DNA from: Hyphococcus sp.
Lineage (GTDB): Bacteria > Pseudomonadota > Alphaproteobacteria > Caulobacterales > Parvularculaceae
Direction of reading: 5' to 3'
DNA: 64,000 nt
NCBI GenBank assembly: GCA_021776335.1
Contig: JAJFGB010000007.1
Coordinates: forward strand, 558,001-622,000
The first letter of the stretch is position 1. Each line of letters starts with the position of its first letter. Below, one piece after another: positions 1 to 8,569 of this stretch. Below the pieces are notes generated by a model that worked only from the letters and a program-made list of their open reading frames with translations, searched no databases and was not told the DNA's origin. A program made the translations under genes and the position numbers.

Positions 1-1
1 T

Positions 2-1705
2 CTTTATGATTATTGGTTTGATGCGGAAACACTGACGCAGTCGTTGATGCGCCTCCTGAATGTAAAATTGGCTGAATATGGTCGAAAAATATCGACGCTG
101 GCGATAACACCGCCAACCGATGCTCCTCTTCGCATGGAGCGCGAGGAATCAACGTGTTCATGGAAAGATTCCCTGGGGCTGAGCATCGATTTTCACGCAA
201 CAGGACATATCAGTGTCGCCAGGGATGGTGCAGGCATTTACGACCGGGAAAACCAGCCAGACAAGAAAAAATGGTTCAATAGCGCGATCGAGCACGAACT
301 GAAGGAGCGCCTGGCTGGTTGCACGGTTTTGAGTATTGATAAGCCACGCGTGGTGACGCTTGAAGAAGAAGTGAAACAGGGCATAGCCAAACGCGCAAAG
401 GCGATTGGACTGACAGTCGAACCTTTTGTTGGCGATCCTGAGCTTCGCTATCAGGATCTAATGAAAACGACCTATGTACCGGTTGTAAATCGGGATTATC
501 CGACAGCGCATCCGAAAATTCCCGCCGAATTCAGCATGGAGTTAAGCGTCCGCTTCACGGCTCTGAAGGGATTGCTGCCATTTATTCGTGAGGCGGGCGG
601 AGCGGTTTCAAATGACGAAATCACGAATGTTGTCAAGGAAGGTTTGGCCAAATTGGCTGAAAAAACCGCGGCGTATGTCATGCAAGATGTGGATGCGACG
701 GACTATTTTGCAGCCTTTGAAGAGTGGAGCACGTCTGTTTCAGGTCTTGGAGAGCCTGCTTATGATGAGGAAGCGGGTGAGAGTCTTATCAAGGCTCAAA
801 TTAGCCGTGTCTTCCATGAACGCCATCCGGATCTCGAACTAATCGACATCAAGTTTCACCGTATAGACCAGCGGCTTGAAAATTTGCGCGCTATGATAGG
901 GCAAGTGCGCAAAATAACTTGTACAACGACAATTCCCGACTTGGTGCATTATAGCAAAGCGCTTGATCGCAAGATTCGCGTTACCGCATATGTTGAAGGC
1001 GGCAACGCCAAGCGTGTTGTAAAAATGCTGGAGGATAAACTCACCGAAACTGGAAGCGACATTGCGGAAAGTGCGCACATATTCCGCATGGATGTCGAGG
1101 CGGGTCTTGAAGAGCAAATTAGTATTGCGCTTAGAAAGGCTGATCAGTCGCAGCTCGAGGGATTGGTGGATAGTCTTATAGCTGATGGCGTCGGGGGGGC
1201 GACATATGATGATCTGCGAATGAAACTTATTGAGCGGTTGAGGAATTTTCTTGCCGACATCTACGGCATAATCTCAAACAAAATTGATTTGTTTGCCAAA
1301 GAGACCGACTATGAAGATACGGTGCGCGACGCTCGTGGGACAGAACAGTTGGTTCCAATTCAAGTTCATGCAAAAAGGATTGAATCCAAAAAGCTTGAAT
1401 TGGAGAAGTTGGAACAAGAGCTTGGTCAAATTCGTGGCAATTCGATTGAACAGCGAGATGATCGCGAGCGAATTAGGGACCGCATTCAAACCAGCATGAC
1501 GGAACTTGCTCAAATTACCCGTGAATCGCAGGGGGATGACGTTCAATCCATCGGTGCGCGGGCGAGCTTGAACGCGGAGCGGTTCCTGCCTGCTTCCCAA
1601 AAACCCAGCAACGCGACGACAATAACAAAAAGCGAGTCCGGAGCGGATGGTGTTGATTCCGGTGAAAGCGATCAGGATTATGATGCGAACGAAGATGGTC
1701 TTTGA
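2..1705 (+). CDS. SPFH/band-7-like protein, 5' end outside the window
   Basis: The frame is open from base 2 with no stop, so the protein starts left of the window; the first in-window TTG/ATG codons (44/47) are probably internal. At least 567 residues are visible. Several stretches look like SPFH/band-7 modules: a helical segment followed by a beta-rich end such as LELIDIKFHRID near residue 270, and similar ends near residues 20 and 130. The last 150 residues are coiled coil (about 430-490) followed by an acidic, disordered tail. No membrane segment is visible, but the N-terminus is missing. It lies 48 bases before a MotA-like gene on the same strand and probably shares its operon. SPFH proteins usually form oligomeric membrane scaffolds. 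The family call is from pattern only and is tentative; a fold search would settle it. Confidence 0.55.
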   Translation, partial: LYDYWFDAETLTQSLMRLLNVKLAEYGRKISTLAITPPTDAPLRMEREESTCSWKDSLGLSIDFHATGHISVARDGAGIYDRENQPDKKKWFNSAIEHELKERLAGCTVLSIDKPRVVTLEEEVKQGIAKRAKAIGLTVEPFVGDPELRYQDLMKTTYVPVVNRDYPTAHPKIPAEFSMELSVRFTALKGLLPFIREAGGAVSNDEITNVVKEGLAKLAEKTAAYVMQDVDATDYFAAFEEWSTSVSGLGEPAYDEEAGESLIKAQISRVFHERHPDLELIDIKFHRIDQRLENLRAMIGQVRKITCTTTIPDLVHYSKALDRKIRVTAYVEGGNAKRVVKMLEDKLTETGSDIAESAHIFRMDVEAGLEEQISIALRKADQSQLEGLVDSLIADGVGGATYDDLRMKLIERLRNFLADIYGIISNKIDLFAKETDYEDTVRDARGTEQLVPIQVHAKRIESKKLELEKLEQELGQIRGNSIEQRDDRERIRDRIQTSMTELAQITRESQGDDVQSIGARASLNAERFLPASQKPSNATTITKSESGADGVDSGESDQDYDANEDGL

Positions 1706-1753
1706 CGTCGCCCTATGCCGGCCCAGTGAGGGTGCGTTGACGGTGCGTGTCTC

Positions 1754-3352
1754 ATGATGCTTGGGAAAATTTTGCCTATCTTGTCAGCGCTCATTGTTAT
1801 GGGAGTGATTTTTTTATCTCTCTTGGCTGCGGCGCTGGCGGGTGAAAACATAGCGAACGGTTTTGAAGGGATCAGATCATTTGTTTGTTCCGGTCGGGGA
1901 GAGGAAAGTTGCTCTGCGGCGGCGCCGATGTCGGCCTTTTTCGTATTTGCGATTCCGACAATTTTGACGTTTTCAGCAGTGGCTCGTTGGGTGCGACGCA
2001 TGCGTCGTGAAACCGACGCGAGCAAGGCTCTATTGAAGATCATGGATGATGATATCGGTCGAGATGATATCTATTTGTCGAACGACTATGAAGAAAGTAA
2101 TCTCCTTGGCCGCGACCCTGCTAAGAAAAAAGAACTGCTGACGACCTATGCGTCGGCGTTGCAACGCACCGTTTATGAAGACGTTAAAGCGCTACGATTC
2201 GATCCAATTACGACACTTCTTGATCGGCAGCGCCCATATATAACGAAAATTTCCAACGAATTAGCGTCTTATCAGAGCCTTGCGGTGCGCCTTGGCATCC
2301 TCGGAACTTTTGTCGGTCTGATATTCGCACTCAACCAGGTCGGCGACATTCTTCCCGGCGCAGATAATGTGGCTAGTGGTTCGTTGGACGATATTGTCGG
2401 CTCACTCGCGGTTGCATTTGGCACCTCGATTACTGGTATTGTCGCGGCGATGATCATCGTGTTCCTGGCGGGGGCCATGCGCGGTCATGAATTGGATCTG
2501 ATGCGTCAGTTTGAGTTGCTCGCCTCGCACGCGCAGGCATTATGTCGCGTAAAACTGGGGGACGATCGAGGTATTGCGAAAACAGCCAAGGAACTCGCCG
2601 TAGAAATGAGCGCCCAAAAAAAGGACATGATTGATACGCGTAACGCCATTGAAGGTGAGACGGTTAAGCTGCAGGAGGCCGCGATGTCTCTGGCGAAACA
2701 AACAGTGCGTCCGGGCTCTCTTATAGAGGATAACGCCGCAGCGCTGGCTCAATTGCTTGAGCGGCTGCGCGACACATTACAAGAAACTTCGAAACTCGCG
2801 GCGCAGCAAACCGACGTGGAAGAGCGTGCGTTGGTGGGGTTTCAAAAAGCTCTCGACACAGTATCGGTCCGCCAGGAGGAGCGGTTTGAAACTCTTGTAA
2901 AATCATCGACTGAAGCGGTCGTGTCGCAAATGAGCGATGTTCGCATTCACGCTGGCAAGCTGTCCGCTGACATTATGGATGTGATGCAGGACTTTGCCAA
3001 ATCCCTGCGAAACGCCGCTGCACAGGCCGCCCAACAAAAGGTTGATGAGGCTGTGCTTGGGCGCCTGGAGATGATTGAGAAATCTGTCGATACAGCGGTG
3101 AAGGTCCACGGAAGGACATTGCGCACGCAGGCGGCATTGTTGTTTTTTGTTTATCTTGCTGGCGTCGGCGGCATTGTCGCCCTTGGTTTTTATACAAACA
3201 AATCGTTTGGCTTGAATCCCGCGGCTAATGCCGTTGAAGGGCCTGTCGCTGATGGGGCGCCGCAAAGTGACAATGCTTCTACGATCGAAGACGAAAATGC
3301 ATTCGGCACGACAGGCGAAAGCGAAAAGGCCAGTGAGGATCCGCAGCGATGA
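1754..3352 (+). CDS. MotA/TolQ/ExbB (ZorA-like) proton channel protein with coiled-coil tail
   Basis: This 532-residue membrane protein has four N-terminal membrane segments (about 7-30, 58-78, 175-195, 220-240). The third contains RLGILGTFVGLIFAL and the fourth AFGTSITGIVAAMI, the hallmark helices of the MotA/TolQ/ExbB/ZorA ion-channel superfamily. A long charged helical tail follows (about 245-455, heptad-like). A fifth membrane segment at about 460-480 and an acidic Ser/Glu-rich C-terminus come next. The extra segment is unusual: MotA and ZorA tails normally end in the cytoplasm. Such proteins surround a MotB/ExbD/ZorB dimer and convert ion flow into motion or force. The next gene supplies a matching partner through an ATGA overlap, so the two are probably co-translated. 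Two ATG codons (1754, 1757) start the frame. Family is clear; biological role is unknown. Confidence 0.85.
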   Translation: MMLGKILPILSALIVMGVIFLSLLAAALAGENIANGFEGIRSFVCSGRGEESCSAAAPMSAFFVFAIPTILTFSAVARWVRRMRRETDASKALLKIMDDDIGRDDIYLSNDYEESNLLGRDPAKKKELLTTYASALQRTVYEDVKALRFDPITTLLDRQRPYITKISNELASYQSLAVRLGILGTFVGLIFALNQVGDILPGADNVASGSLDDIVGSLAVAFGTSITGIVAAMIIVFLAGAMRGHELDLMRQFELLASHAQALCRVKLGDDRGIAKTAKELAVEMSAQKKDMIDTRNAIEGETVKLQEAAMSLAKQTVRPGSLIEDNAAALAQLLERLRDTLQETSKLAAQQTDVEERALVGFQKALDTVSVRQEERFETLVKSSTEAVVSQMSDVRIHAGKLSADIMDVMQDFAKSLRNAAAQAAQQKVDEAVLGRLEMIEKSVDTAVKVHGRTLRTQAALLFFVYLAGVGGIVALGFYTNKSFGLNPAANAVEGPVADGAPQSDNASTIEDENAFGTTGESEKASEDPQR

Positions 3353-4131
3353 TGGATGACGACTGGTTGCAGAGGGCGACGCAGGATGATGCATTCGGTC
3401 CGGGATCGGATCTCATCTTGTCGCTGCTTGCGGTCGCGGTGTTATTGCTCGGGTTAGTTGGTGTGGGAACGGGTGCAGCGCCCGCAGAGTGCGACGCGTG
3501 CGACAGTGAGGAATTGGCAAGTATTGTCGCGGAACAACAAGAGGTGATCCAGGCTTTGCGAACGCTTGCTGCGCCCCAGGCGTCTGAGCGACCGGAAATA
3601 GTTACCGTGGGGGAGTATCGGATCAATGCAGGCGTTTTGTTCAGATCGATGCTGAATGATGGCCCGGTCGTGTCAGACAAAGATGTTGTGGCAACCGCGT
3701 TGGATGACTTGCTGGCGGCGTTGGACGGTGTTAGCTCCCCGATAAAGTTGATTCTGGCCGCTACAGCCCCGGTGGAACTGATTGGCCTTACTGACCGTAC
3801 TGTTGATGCAAGCGCGGCAATATCCCGTCTTTATGCGACGAGTGCGATGTTGGCGCTGGCCTATCAGGCGGAATTTGTCGCGCTCGGCGTGCCATTGCGT
3901 TGTCTGGAGATCAAACCGGCGGGATTTGCTGATCAACCGGGGTATATTGAGGCTATCACGAGCAAGGGTGACGGCCTGAATGCGATTTTGGAGCTGCGAT
4001 CGCTTTTTTCCACCGCGTCTCGGGCGGAGATTGCCTCGGCCGACGCCATATTATCCGTGAGTTTTGAGCCAACGCGTAGAGGCGAATGCTCGGTGGGTCA
4101 GCTAAGGCAAGTAATCGATAATAGAAAATAA
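3349..4131 (+). CDS. MotB/ZorB-like stator partner with degenerate OmpA-like domain
   Basis: This 260-residue protein overlaps the channel gene by ATGA. A short cytoplasmic start is followed by one membrane helix (about 21-40) that begins with an aspartate, SDLILSLLAVAVLLL. That is where MotB, ExbD and ZorB carry the proton-binding Asp. A cysteine pair (CDAC, about 47-50) and a short helix follow. The periplasmic part resembles an OmpA/MotB peptidoglycan-binding fold: a VLFRS strand near residue 90, a helix, a strand LILAATAP, the helix with SRLYATSAM, then AGFADQP. The TD..L..RA signature that normally binds diaminopimelate is not intact, so peptidoglycan binding is uncertain. The gene pair reads as a MotAB/ZorAB-type energised unit. 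Assignment as the partner subunit is strong from topology and position; the OmpA-like reading is inference. Confidence 0.75.
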   Translation: MMDDDWLQRATQDDAFGPGSDLILSLLAVAVLLLGLVGVGTGAAPAECDACDSEELASIVAEQQEVIQALRTLAAPQASERPEIVTVGEYRINAGVLFRSMLNDGPVVSDKDVVATALDDLLAALDGVSSPIKLILAATAPVELIGLTDRTVDASAAISRLYATSAMLALAYQAEFVALGVPLRCLEIKPAGFADQPGYIEAITSKGDGLNAILELRSLFSTASRAEIASADAILSVSFEPTRRGECSVGQLRQVIDNRK

Positions 4132-4184
4132 TTGATCTTTTAATCTGGTGCTTTAACTTAAGTGTGAAAAACAGGAGGTGGGAA

Positions 4185-4883
4185 ATGCTGGGTATATTAC
4201 CAAAAAAAGCAGGTCTGTTTGTTTGTATAGTTCTTGGCGTCGTCGCCCCCATTAACGGCACGGGTGCGGTTGAGCACGCGCAACCTGAAACGCCAACGGA
4301 GCTGGCGACAGATGCACAATTGCGCACCAGTGTTGAGGACTATAGGCGCACCGTGATTGAGGGTGCGGCGATTGGGGCCGCCACCGGGGCCGTGTTGGGC
4401 GCCGTTTTTGGAAAAAAGGGAAAAAAGGCGGAAACCGCTGCTATCGGCGGTGCAATTGGCGGGCTTCTTGGCGGCGCGGCGGGGCAGCAGGTTGCAGATT
4501 CTAAATCCAAACAGATCACTGCTGAAGAATCGCTTGATCAACAGATCGACGCCACTGCGCAGCGCAATCAGAAACTGACAACAATCGCGGAAACGGCGCA
4601 AACGCTTGTAAACGAGCGTCGCGTGACTTTAGCAGGCCTTGCAGAGATGGAAAAGTCTGAGCGTAGACGATTTCGCCGTATGGTTCGAGGCGATGTCAAA
4701 ACTGTAGAGGCCGCCATCGAAACGGCGCAGGATGACCTTGCGAAACTCACATCACTCAAAGCCCGTTATCAAAACACACCGACTGCGCCGAAGATCAATG
4801 AGCAAATTCGCATCTCTTCAGCAAATGTGGATACGTTAACTCAAAGCAAATCCGCTCTCGAAGAAATAGTATCGTCGCTATAA
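4185..4883 (+). CDS. exported glycine-zipper protein
   Basis: The start is the ATG at 4185, six bases after a strong AGGAGG (4173-4178); a GTG at 4164 in the same frame lies before that ribosome binding site and is less likely. The 232-residue product begins with a signal-peptide-like stretch. A glycine zipper follows at about 58-105 (GAAIGAATGAVLGAVFG and GGAIGGLLGGAAG, separated by a lysine-rich turn). The rest is charged, alpha-helical coiled coil. Glycine zippers of this type occur in outer-membrane or periplasmic proteins such as the SlyB/Rick_17kDa group and pack helices within membranes. It is the fourth gene of the channel operon and lies 12 bases before the lipoprotein gene. An envelope role with the channel pair is inferred from position. 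Confidence 0.75.
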   Translation: MLGILPKKAGLFVCIVLGVVAPINGTGAVEHAQPETPTELATDAQLRTSVEDYRRTVIEGAAIGAATGAVLGAVFGKKGKKAETAAIGGAIGGLLGGAAGQQVADSKSKQITAEESLDQQIDATAQRNQKLTTIAETAQTLVNERRVTLAGLAEMEKSERRRFRRMVRGDVKTVEAAIETAQDDLAKLTSLKARYQNTPTAPKINEQIRISSANVDTLTQSKSALEEIVSSL

Positions 4884-4895
4884 TTACCGGTGAAG

Positions 4896-5471
4896 ATGTT
4901 GAAAACTTTAATTGTTTTCGCCAGCGGCGCGGTGTTGAGCGGATGCTGTACGGGCGTTTCGACAGACCCACGCGAAGGCGGGTTTGCTGGCGGCGTGTGC
5001 GGCGGTATGACTGGCGCCTACGATCAGCGTATTTTTGAGCGTGAGAAAAAACTTTCTGACCTTGATGCAATTGGCGATAGCCTCAATGCCTCAATTGCGG
5101 AAAATGAGGCGCTTGTAGTGTCATTGGACGATGAGATCGTTCGAACGTCAGCGAATTTATCATCCTTAAGGGAAAATATCGACGAGTTGCAGCGCCTATA
5201 TCACGAAAGCGATGTGCTTCGTGTGGAAATAGGAGTCCTAAAAAAAGAGCAGGCGTTGTTAGAAGCTCTGTTTGAGAATTTTAAATCGAAAACAAGCAGT
5301 GTGGTAGCGCAGCAGAAAGAAACGGCGGTTGATGCACAGATGCAAACCATCGATCCGCCGTTGCCCGAGGGCGATGAGCCAGCGCAAATGGAAGCGACGG
5401 ATACAATTATCGAAATTGACAAGAGAATTGATGCACTAAATGAACGGGTGAAGACCTTGTTGGGTCGATGA
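4896..5471 (+). CDS. coiled-coil lipoprotein
   Basis: A short hydrophobic leader ends in the lipobox LSGC (followed by CTG), so this is a predicted lipoprotein of about 190 residues. A glycine-rich patch (GGFAGGVCGG) follows the anchor. A long coiled coil at about 40-130 comes next, then an acidic linker and a last short helix. A GTG at 4890 could also start the frame; neither start has a good ribosome binding site. It is the last gene of the plus-strand channel block and no clear terminator follows. Outer-membrane anchoring with a helical arm reaching into the periplasm would suit a partner of the MotB-like and glycine-zipper proteins, but that is inference. Confidence 0.72.
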   Translation: MLKTLIVFASGAVLSGCCTGVSTDPREGGFAGGVCGGMTGAYDQRIFEREKKLSDLDAIGDSLNASIAENEALVVSLDDEIVRTSANLSSLRENIDELQRLYHESDVLRVEIGVLKKEQALLEALFENFKSKTSSVVAQQKETAVDAQMQTIDPPLPEGDEPAQMEATDTIIEIDKRIDALNERVKTLLGR

Positions 5472-5531
5472 AGGCTCGTCAGCCCCAAAAAATCATATAA
5501 GATTTAAGGACTGCCGGTTTGTATTGTGTTG

Positions 5532-5714
5532 TCAGCCTGCGGTGTTAAAGACATTTGAGATCTGACGTTTAATCAGTTGGACCAAATCAACAAGAGCCAA
5601 CGGCTCGAATCCATCAGGGCTTACCATTTTCAAATGGCCCATTCCAGACGCGAGGGCTTCAGAGTGTCCCGGAATATACGCGTCACATTTTTCGCAAACA
5701 GGTTTATTGATCAA
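5532..5714 (-). CDS. possible 60-residue protein with CxxC motif
   Basis: This small open frame would start at a TTG two bases from the divergent nucleoside hydrolase start, with GGGG five bases upstream. The product has a CEKC motif near its start, which might bind metal, and an amphipathic C-terminal helix. I do not recognise it. The TTG start and the closeness to the neighbouring start codon argue against it; the non-random look of the protein argues for it. It fills the only gap between the lipoprotein and the hydrolase. Confidence 0.25.
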   Translation of the reverse strand: MINKPVCEKCDAYIPGHSEALASGMGHLKMVSPDGFEPLALVDLVQLIKRQISNVFNTAG

Positions 5715-5716
5715 TA

Positions 5717-6661
5717 ATGCCCCGCAAAATTATCATTGACTGTGATCCCGGCCAGGACGACGCGCTGATGCTGTTTTTGGCGTTCGCCGCGCAGGATGAA
5801 TTGGAAATTCTCGGCGTCTGCGCGGTAACGGGAAATGTGCCGCTGGAGAAAACCCAACGCAATATTTGCATATTGAGTGATATTGTCGGCAACAAAACTG
5901 TCCCGATGTTTGCGGGCTGCGATAAGCCACTTGAGACAGAAGGCGCTACCGCCGAATATGTGCACGGCGAGGATGGCATTGACGGCATCGATATTTTCGA
6001 TCCGGTCACAAAATTGGAAAGCAAGGGCGCGGTCGATTTTATCATCGATACGCTAATGTCGGCGGCTGACAACGAAATCACGCTTGTTCCAATCGGACCG
6101 CTTATCAATATCGCGACGGCAATTTTGCGCGAACCGGCAATCTTGCCCAAAATACGCGAGATTGTTTTGATGGGCGGCGCCATGAGGGAGGGCGGTAATG
6201 TGACGCCGTCAGCCGAATTCAATATATATGTGGACCCGCATGCGGCGAAAATTGTCTTTGAATGCGGTCGGCCGATTGTGGCGTTCGGTCTCGACGTTAC
6301 CCATCAGGTCTTTACGTCTGCCGAGGTGCTGGATCGCATTTCAACAATAGACAACCCTGTTGCAAAGGCGTCCCATGACTTGCTGTCATTTTTCGGACGC
6401 TATGATGCGGATAAATATGGGACCGAGGGCGCGCCGCTGCATGACCCATGCACGATCGCCTATTTGCTGAAACCGGAATTGTTTGCGTTGAAATCCTGCA
6501 ATGTTCGCGTGGAAACCCAATCGGCGCTGACCATGGGGCACACAGCCGTTGACTTCTGGGGCGTCACCAATGAGCCGAAAAACACGCAATGGGCGTATCA
6601 GGTCGACCGCGACGGATTTTTCGAATTACTGATTGAGCGTCTTGGACGGTATCGAGCTTAG
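5717..6661 (+). CDS. inosine/uridine-preferring nucleoside hydrolase
   Basis: Nucleoside hydrolases split the N-glycosidic bond of ribonucleosides to give ribose and a free base. The 314-residue protein starts with the calcium-binding DCDPGQDDA motif at residues 8-16. It also has GGAMREGGN near 155 and the C-terminal HDPCTIAYL near 240, which contributes the active-site His and the last metal ligand. Length is normal for the IUNH family and no signal peptide is present, so it should be cytosolic and serve nucleoside salvage. It sits between the two blocks of the envelope machine. Whether it has any part in that system, for example as a nucleotide-related effector, cannot be told from the sequence; ordinary salvage is the default reading. 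Confidence 0.9.
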   Translation: MPRKIIIDCDPGQDDALMLFLAFAAQDELEILGVCAVTGNVPLEKTQRNICILSDIVGNKTVPMFAGCDKPLETEGATAEYVHGEDGIDGIDIFDPVTKLESKGAVDFIIDTLMSAADNEITLVPIGPLINIATAILREPAILPKIREIVLMGGAMREGGNVTPSAEFNIYVDPHAAKIVFECGRPIVAFGLDVTHQVFTSAEVLDRISTIDNPVAKASHDLLSFFGRYDADKYGTEGAPLHDPCTIAYLLKPELFALKSCNVRVETQSALTMGHTAVDFWGVTNEPKNTQWAYQVDRDGFFELLIERLGRYRA

Positions 6662-6855
6662 GTGGAGCGGAACGGCTCCTGCCAATCTATCTCAACTCGG
6701 CATGAGGCTCAAAGCGCGTTGCCCAATTGTTAATATCAAGAATGATGTTGGCGCCGCTGGCGCATTATTTTGCGTCGCGCGGATGCGCCGGATTTCTATT
6801 CGAAATATTTACCCTGTGATCGGTTTTCGACGCCAATCAGTGACCGTCGTCAGTT

Positions 6856-7575
6856 CTACTGAATTTCTGCGGGAATTATTTCATGAAGGCTCAAGCCCTT
6901 GAGGATGGCGCTAAGTTTGTTGCGTGCGCCGAATTTGTGCTTGCTGTTTTCAAGGTGTGTATGGACAGTATAAGGACTAATGGAGAGTGATTTTGCTGTT
7001 TGTTTTTCTGTGTGTCCTTTGGCTGCAAGAATTAGACATTCGCGCTCGCGGGGCGTCAAAATTGGCTTATCACTCAGGTCCGACTCTGTTTCCGTCATGA
7101 TCTTTTCGATTGCGTCCAGGCAATAGGAATAGATCAGGCGCAATTCGAGGTTATCTATTTTGCGTTTCCGGCTAGAGATGCCCGATACGAATAATCGGCC
7201 GTTGAGGTCACGGATCGGGAGATAATAAACTTTGTCAAATCCCTCTTCGTCGAGGGCATTAGCAAATTCCCGAACATTGTCATTTTCAGCAATTTCGGGA
7301 TCATGGATTGAAATCGCAATAGGCGTGTGCCGGTTGTTGGCTAGAAGAAGCCCGGGATGTCTGTTCTGTTCCGTAAGGTGCAAACCGAGCGAATAAATAT
7401 TCGACGGCACACCGTCGGATTTGACGCCATGCATGTAGTGGCCGTCAGCCCTTTCATATGACAACGAGCCATGCATGACATCGCATCGCCGAAAAACGTC
7501 CTGCATCGCCACCGCAAGCCGTGTCTCATCCAGTGAAGGTGCGCGCTGATTTCGGGAATATTGTAAATTTGCCAT
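6856..7575 (-). CDS. LuxR-family transcriptional regulator
   Basis: The 239-residue protein ends in a LuxR-type helix-turn-helix at about 172-230 (LTPRERECLILAAKGHTEKQTA, then ISPYTVHTHLENSKHKFGARNK). The N-terminal 165 residues resemble an autoinducer-binding-type PAS-like domain in size and layout, but I cannot recognise the conserved ligand-binding residues. No luxI-like synthase is in the window, so it would be a LuxR solo. The start at 7575 has GGAGGG about 12 bases upstream, somewhat far. It lies just downstream of the minus-strand AAA+ operon, with a 211-base gap that must contain its own promoter. It might control the neighbouring blocks, but no operator is evident. Confidence 0.85.
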   Translation of the reverse strand: MANLQYSRNQRAPSLDETRLAVAMQDVFRRCDVMHGSLSYERADGHYMHGVKSDGVPSNIYSLGLHLTEQNRHPGLLLANNRHTPIAISIHDPEIAENDNVREFANALDEEGFDKVYYLPIRDLNGRLFVSGISSRKRKIDNLELRLIYSYCLDAIEKIMTETESDLSDKPILTPRERECLILAAKGHTEKQTAKSLSISPYTVHTHLENSKHKFGARNKLSAILKGLSLHEIIPAEIQ

Positions 7576-7786
7576 GACGAACGATACCCTCCTGCTTCAT
7601 GAGAGGCTGGCGTCATTTTGTGGCGCGGATGTTTGGATAATGTAACACAAACTCCGCGCGACATTAGTTACGCCATCCAATCATGAAGCAGCGTTCACCT
7701 GTTCGCGTGTGAGATCAATGTGGGTGTGCGGTCAGTAATTAACCGGCCGGTCTGTGATGAAAACTCATTTCAATTGTGAAGCACAA

Positions 7787-8569
7787 TCAAACCGGTGTGC
7801 AGGACGCACTCACAATATAGGGAAACCAGCCCAGCGCTTTTGAGCGGCGACCATAATAAGTTATCTTGCAATCATTGAGTTCACTGACCATGGCGCCGGC
7901 GATTTCTGCCGGGTCATAGGGCTCAAAGCGCGTCGTCCAGTATTTGATATCGAGAATAACATTGTCACGCAGGCGGTAATAGGTCGTGTTATCGCCGCCA
8001 TCACACCCCCTGATATCACGGCAGCCCATGACCTGGAAAATCTCACGATCCGGATTGATGAGTTCGGCACGCCCGAGAAAAAGATGATCTTCGCGCATTG
8101 TTGCAAGCATGCCCGCATCATAAATTGTGCGTGACAGCGCGGGAATAAAGTCGCGCACCAGCATCACCGGTGTAAAGACAGTGATGATTGCGAGAACAAC
8201 GGTGACCATCGCCGCACGTTGGCGGGAAAAGACGCGGGTCTCGTCCGGCGCTTTCGTGTGCGCGAATTTTTCGTAACTCCAGCCGTAAAAGCGCCAGACC
8301 CGCCGCGTGATCGGGCTTAAAAATCTCGTGAAGGGCTTGGCCCAGCCATTCCAAACCAGGTCGGCAATAGCGACGATCTTGCCGAACCCGGGCAGGCGCA
8401 ACATGCGCGCCGCCTGATCCGCCCATGCGGGATTGCTGCGATCATTTGCCGATGAGGATTGAGAACCTGATGTCTTTGCATCACCCGAAATGTCCGCCTT
8501 TGTGCTGCGGCGGCTTTTTTTCAGCGCTGCAAGCGCTGCTTCCAGCGATTTGTCGTCTTTTTCGCTCAT
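7787..8569 (-). CDS. bitopic inner-membrane protein with periplasmic cysteines
   Basis: I do not recognise this 260-residue protein. The first 45 residues are charged and Ser-rich. A basic amphipathic region follows, then one clear membrane helix at about 118-138 (MVTVVLAIITVFTPVMLV). The C-terminal domain of about 115 residues holds two cysteine pairs, MGCRDIRGC and later CKITYY...SASC near the end, suggesting disulfides and a periplasmic location. Its start overlaps the stop of the AAA+ gene by ATGA, so the two are translationally coupled and probably work together: an ATPase in the cytosol next to a membrane protein with a cytosolic N-terminal arm. It is the last gene of the minus-strand operon. 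Confidence 0.7.
   Translation of the reverse strand: MSEKDDKSLEAALAALKKSRRSTKADISGDAKTSGSQSSSANDRSNPAWADQAARMLRLPGFGKIVAIADLVWNGWAKPFTRFLSPITRRVWRFYGWSYEKFAHTKAPDETRVFSRQRAAMVTVVLAIITVFTPVMLVRDFIPALSRTIYDAGMLATMREDHLFLGRAELINPDREIFQVMGCRDIRGCDGGDNTTYYRLRDNVILDIKYWTTRFEPYDPAEIAGAMVSELNDCKITYYGRRSKALGWFPYIVSASCTPV

Noticed and set aside
1754-4131. Canonical Zorya defence system
   Set aside because: Only ZorA/ZorB-like subunits are present; there is no ZorC, ZorD helicase or ZorE nuclease, and the MotB-like periplasmic domain is divergent.
6633-6902. 89-codon plus-strand frame after the nucleoside hydrolase
   Set aside because: It begins inside the hydrolase gene and runs antisense into the LuxR gene, without a ribosome binding site. 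The gap 6662-6855 shows no other feature.
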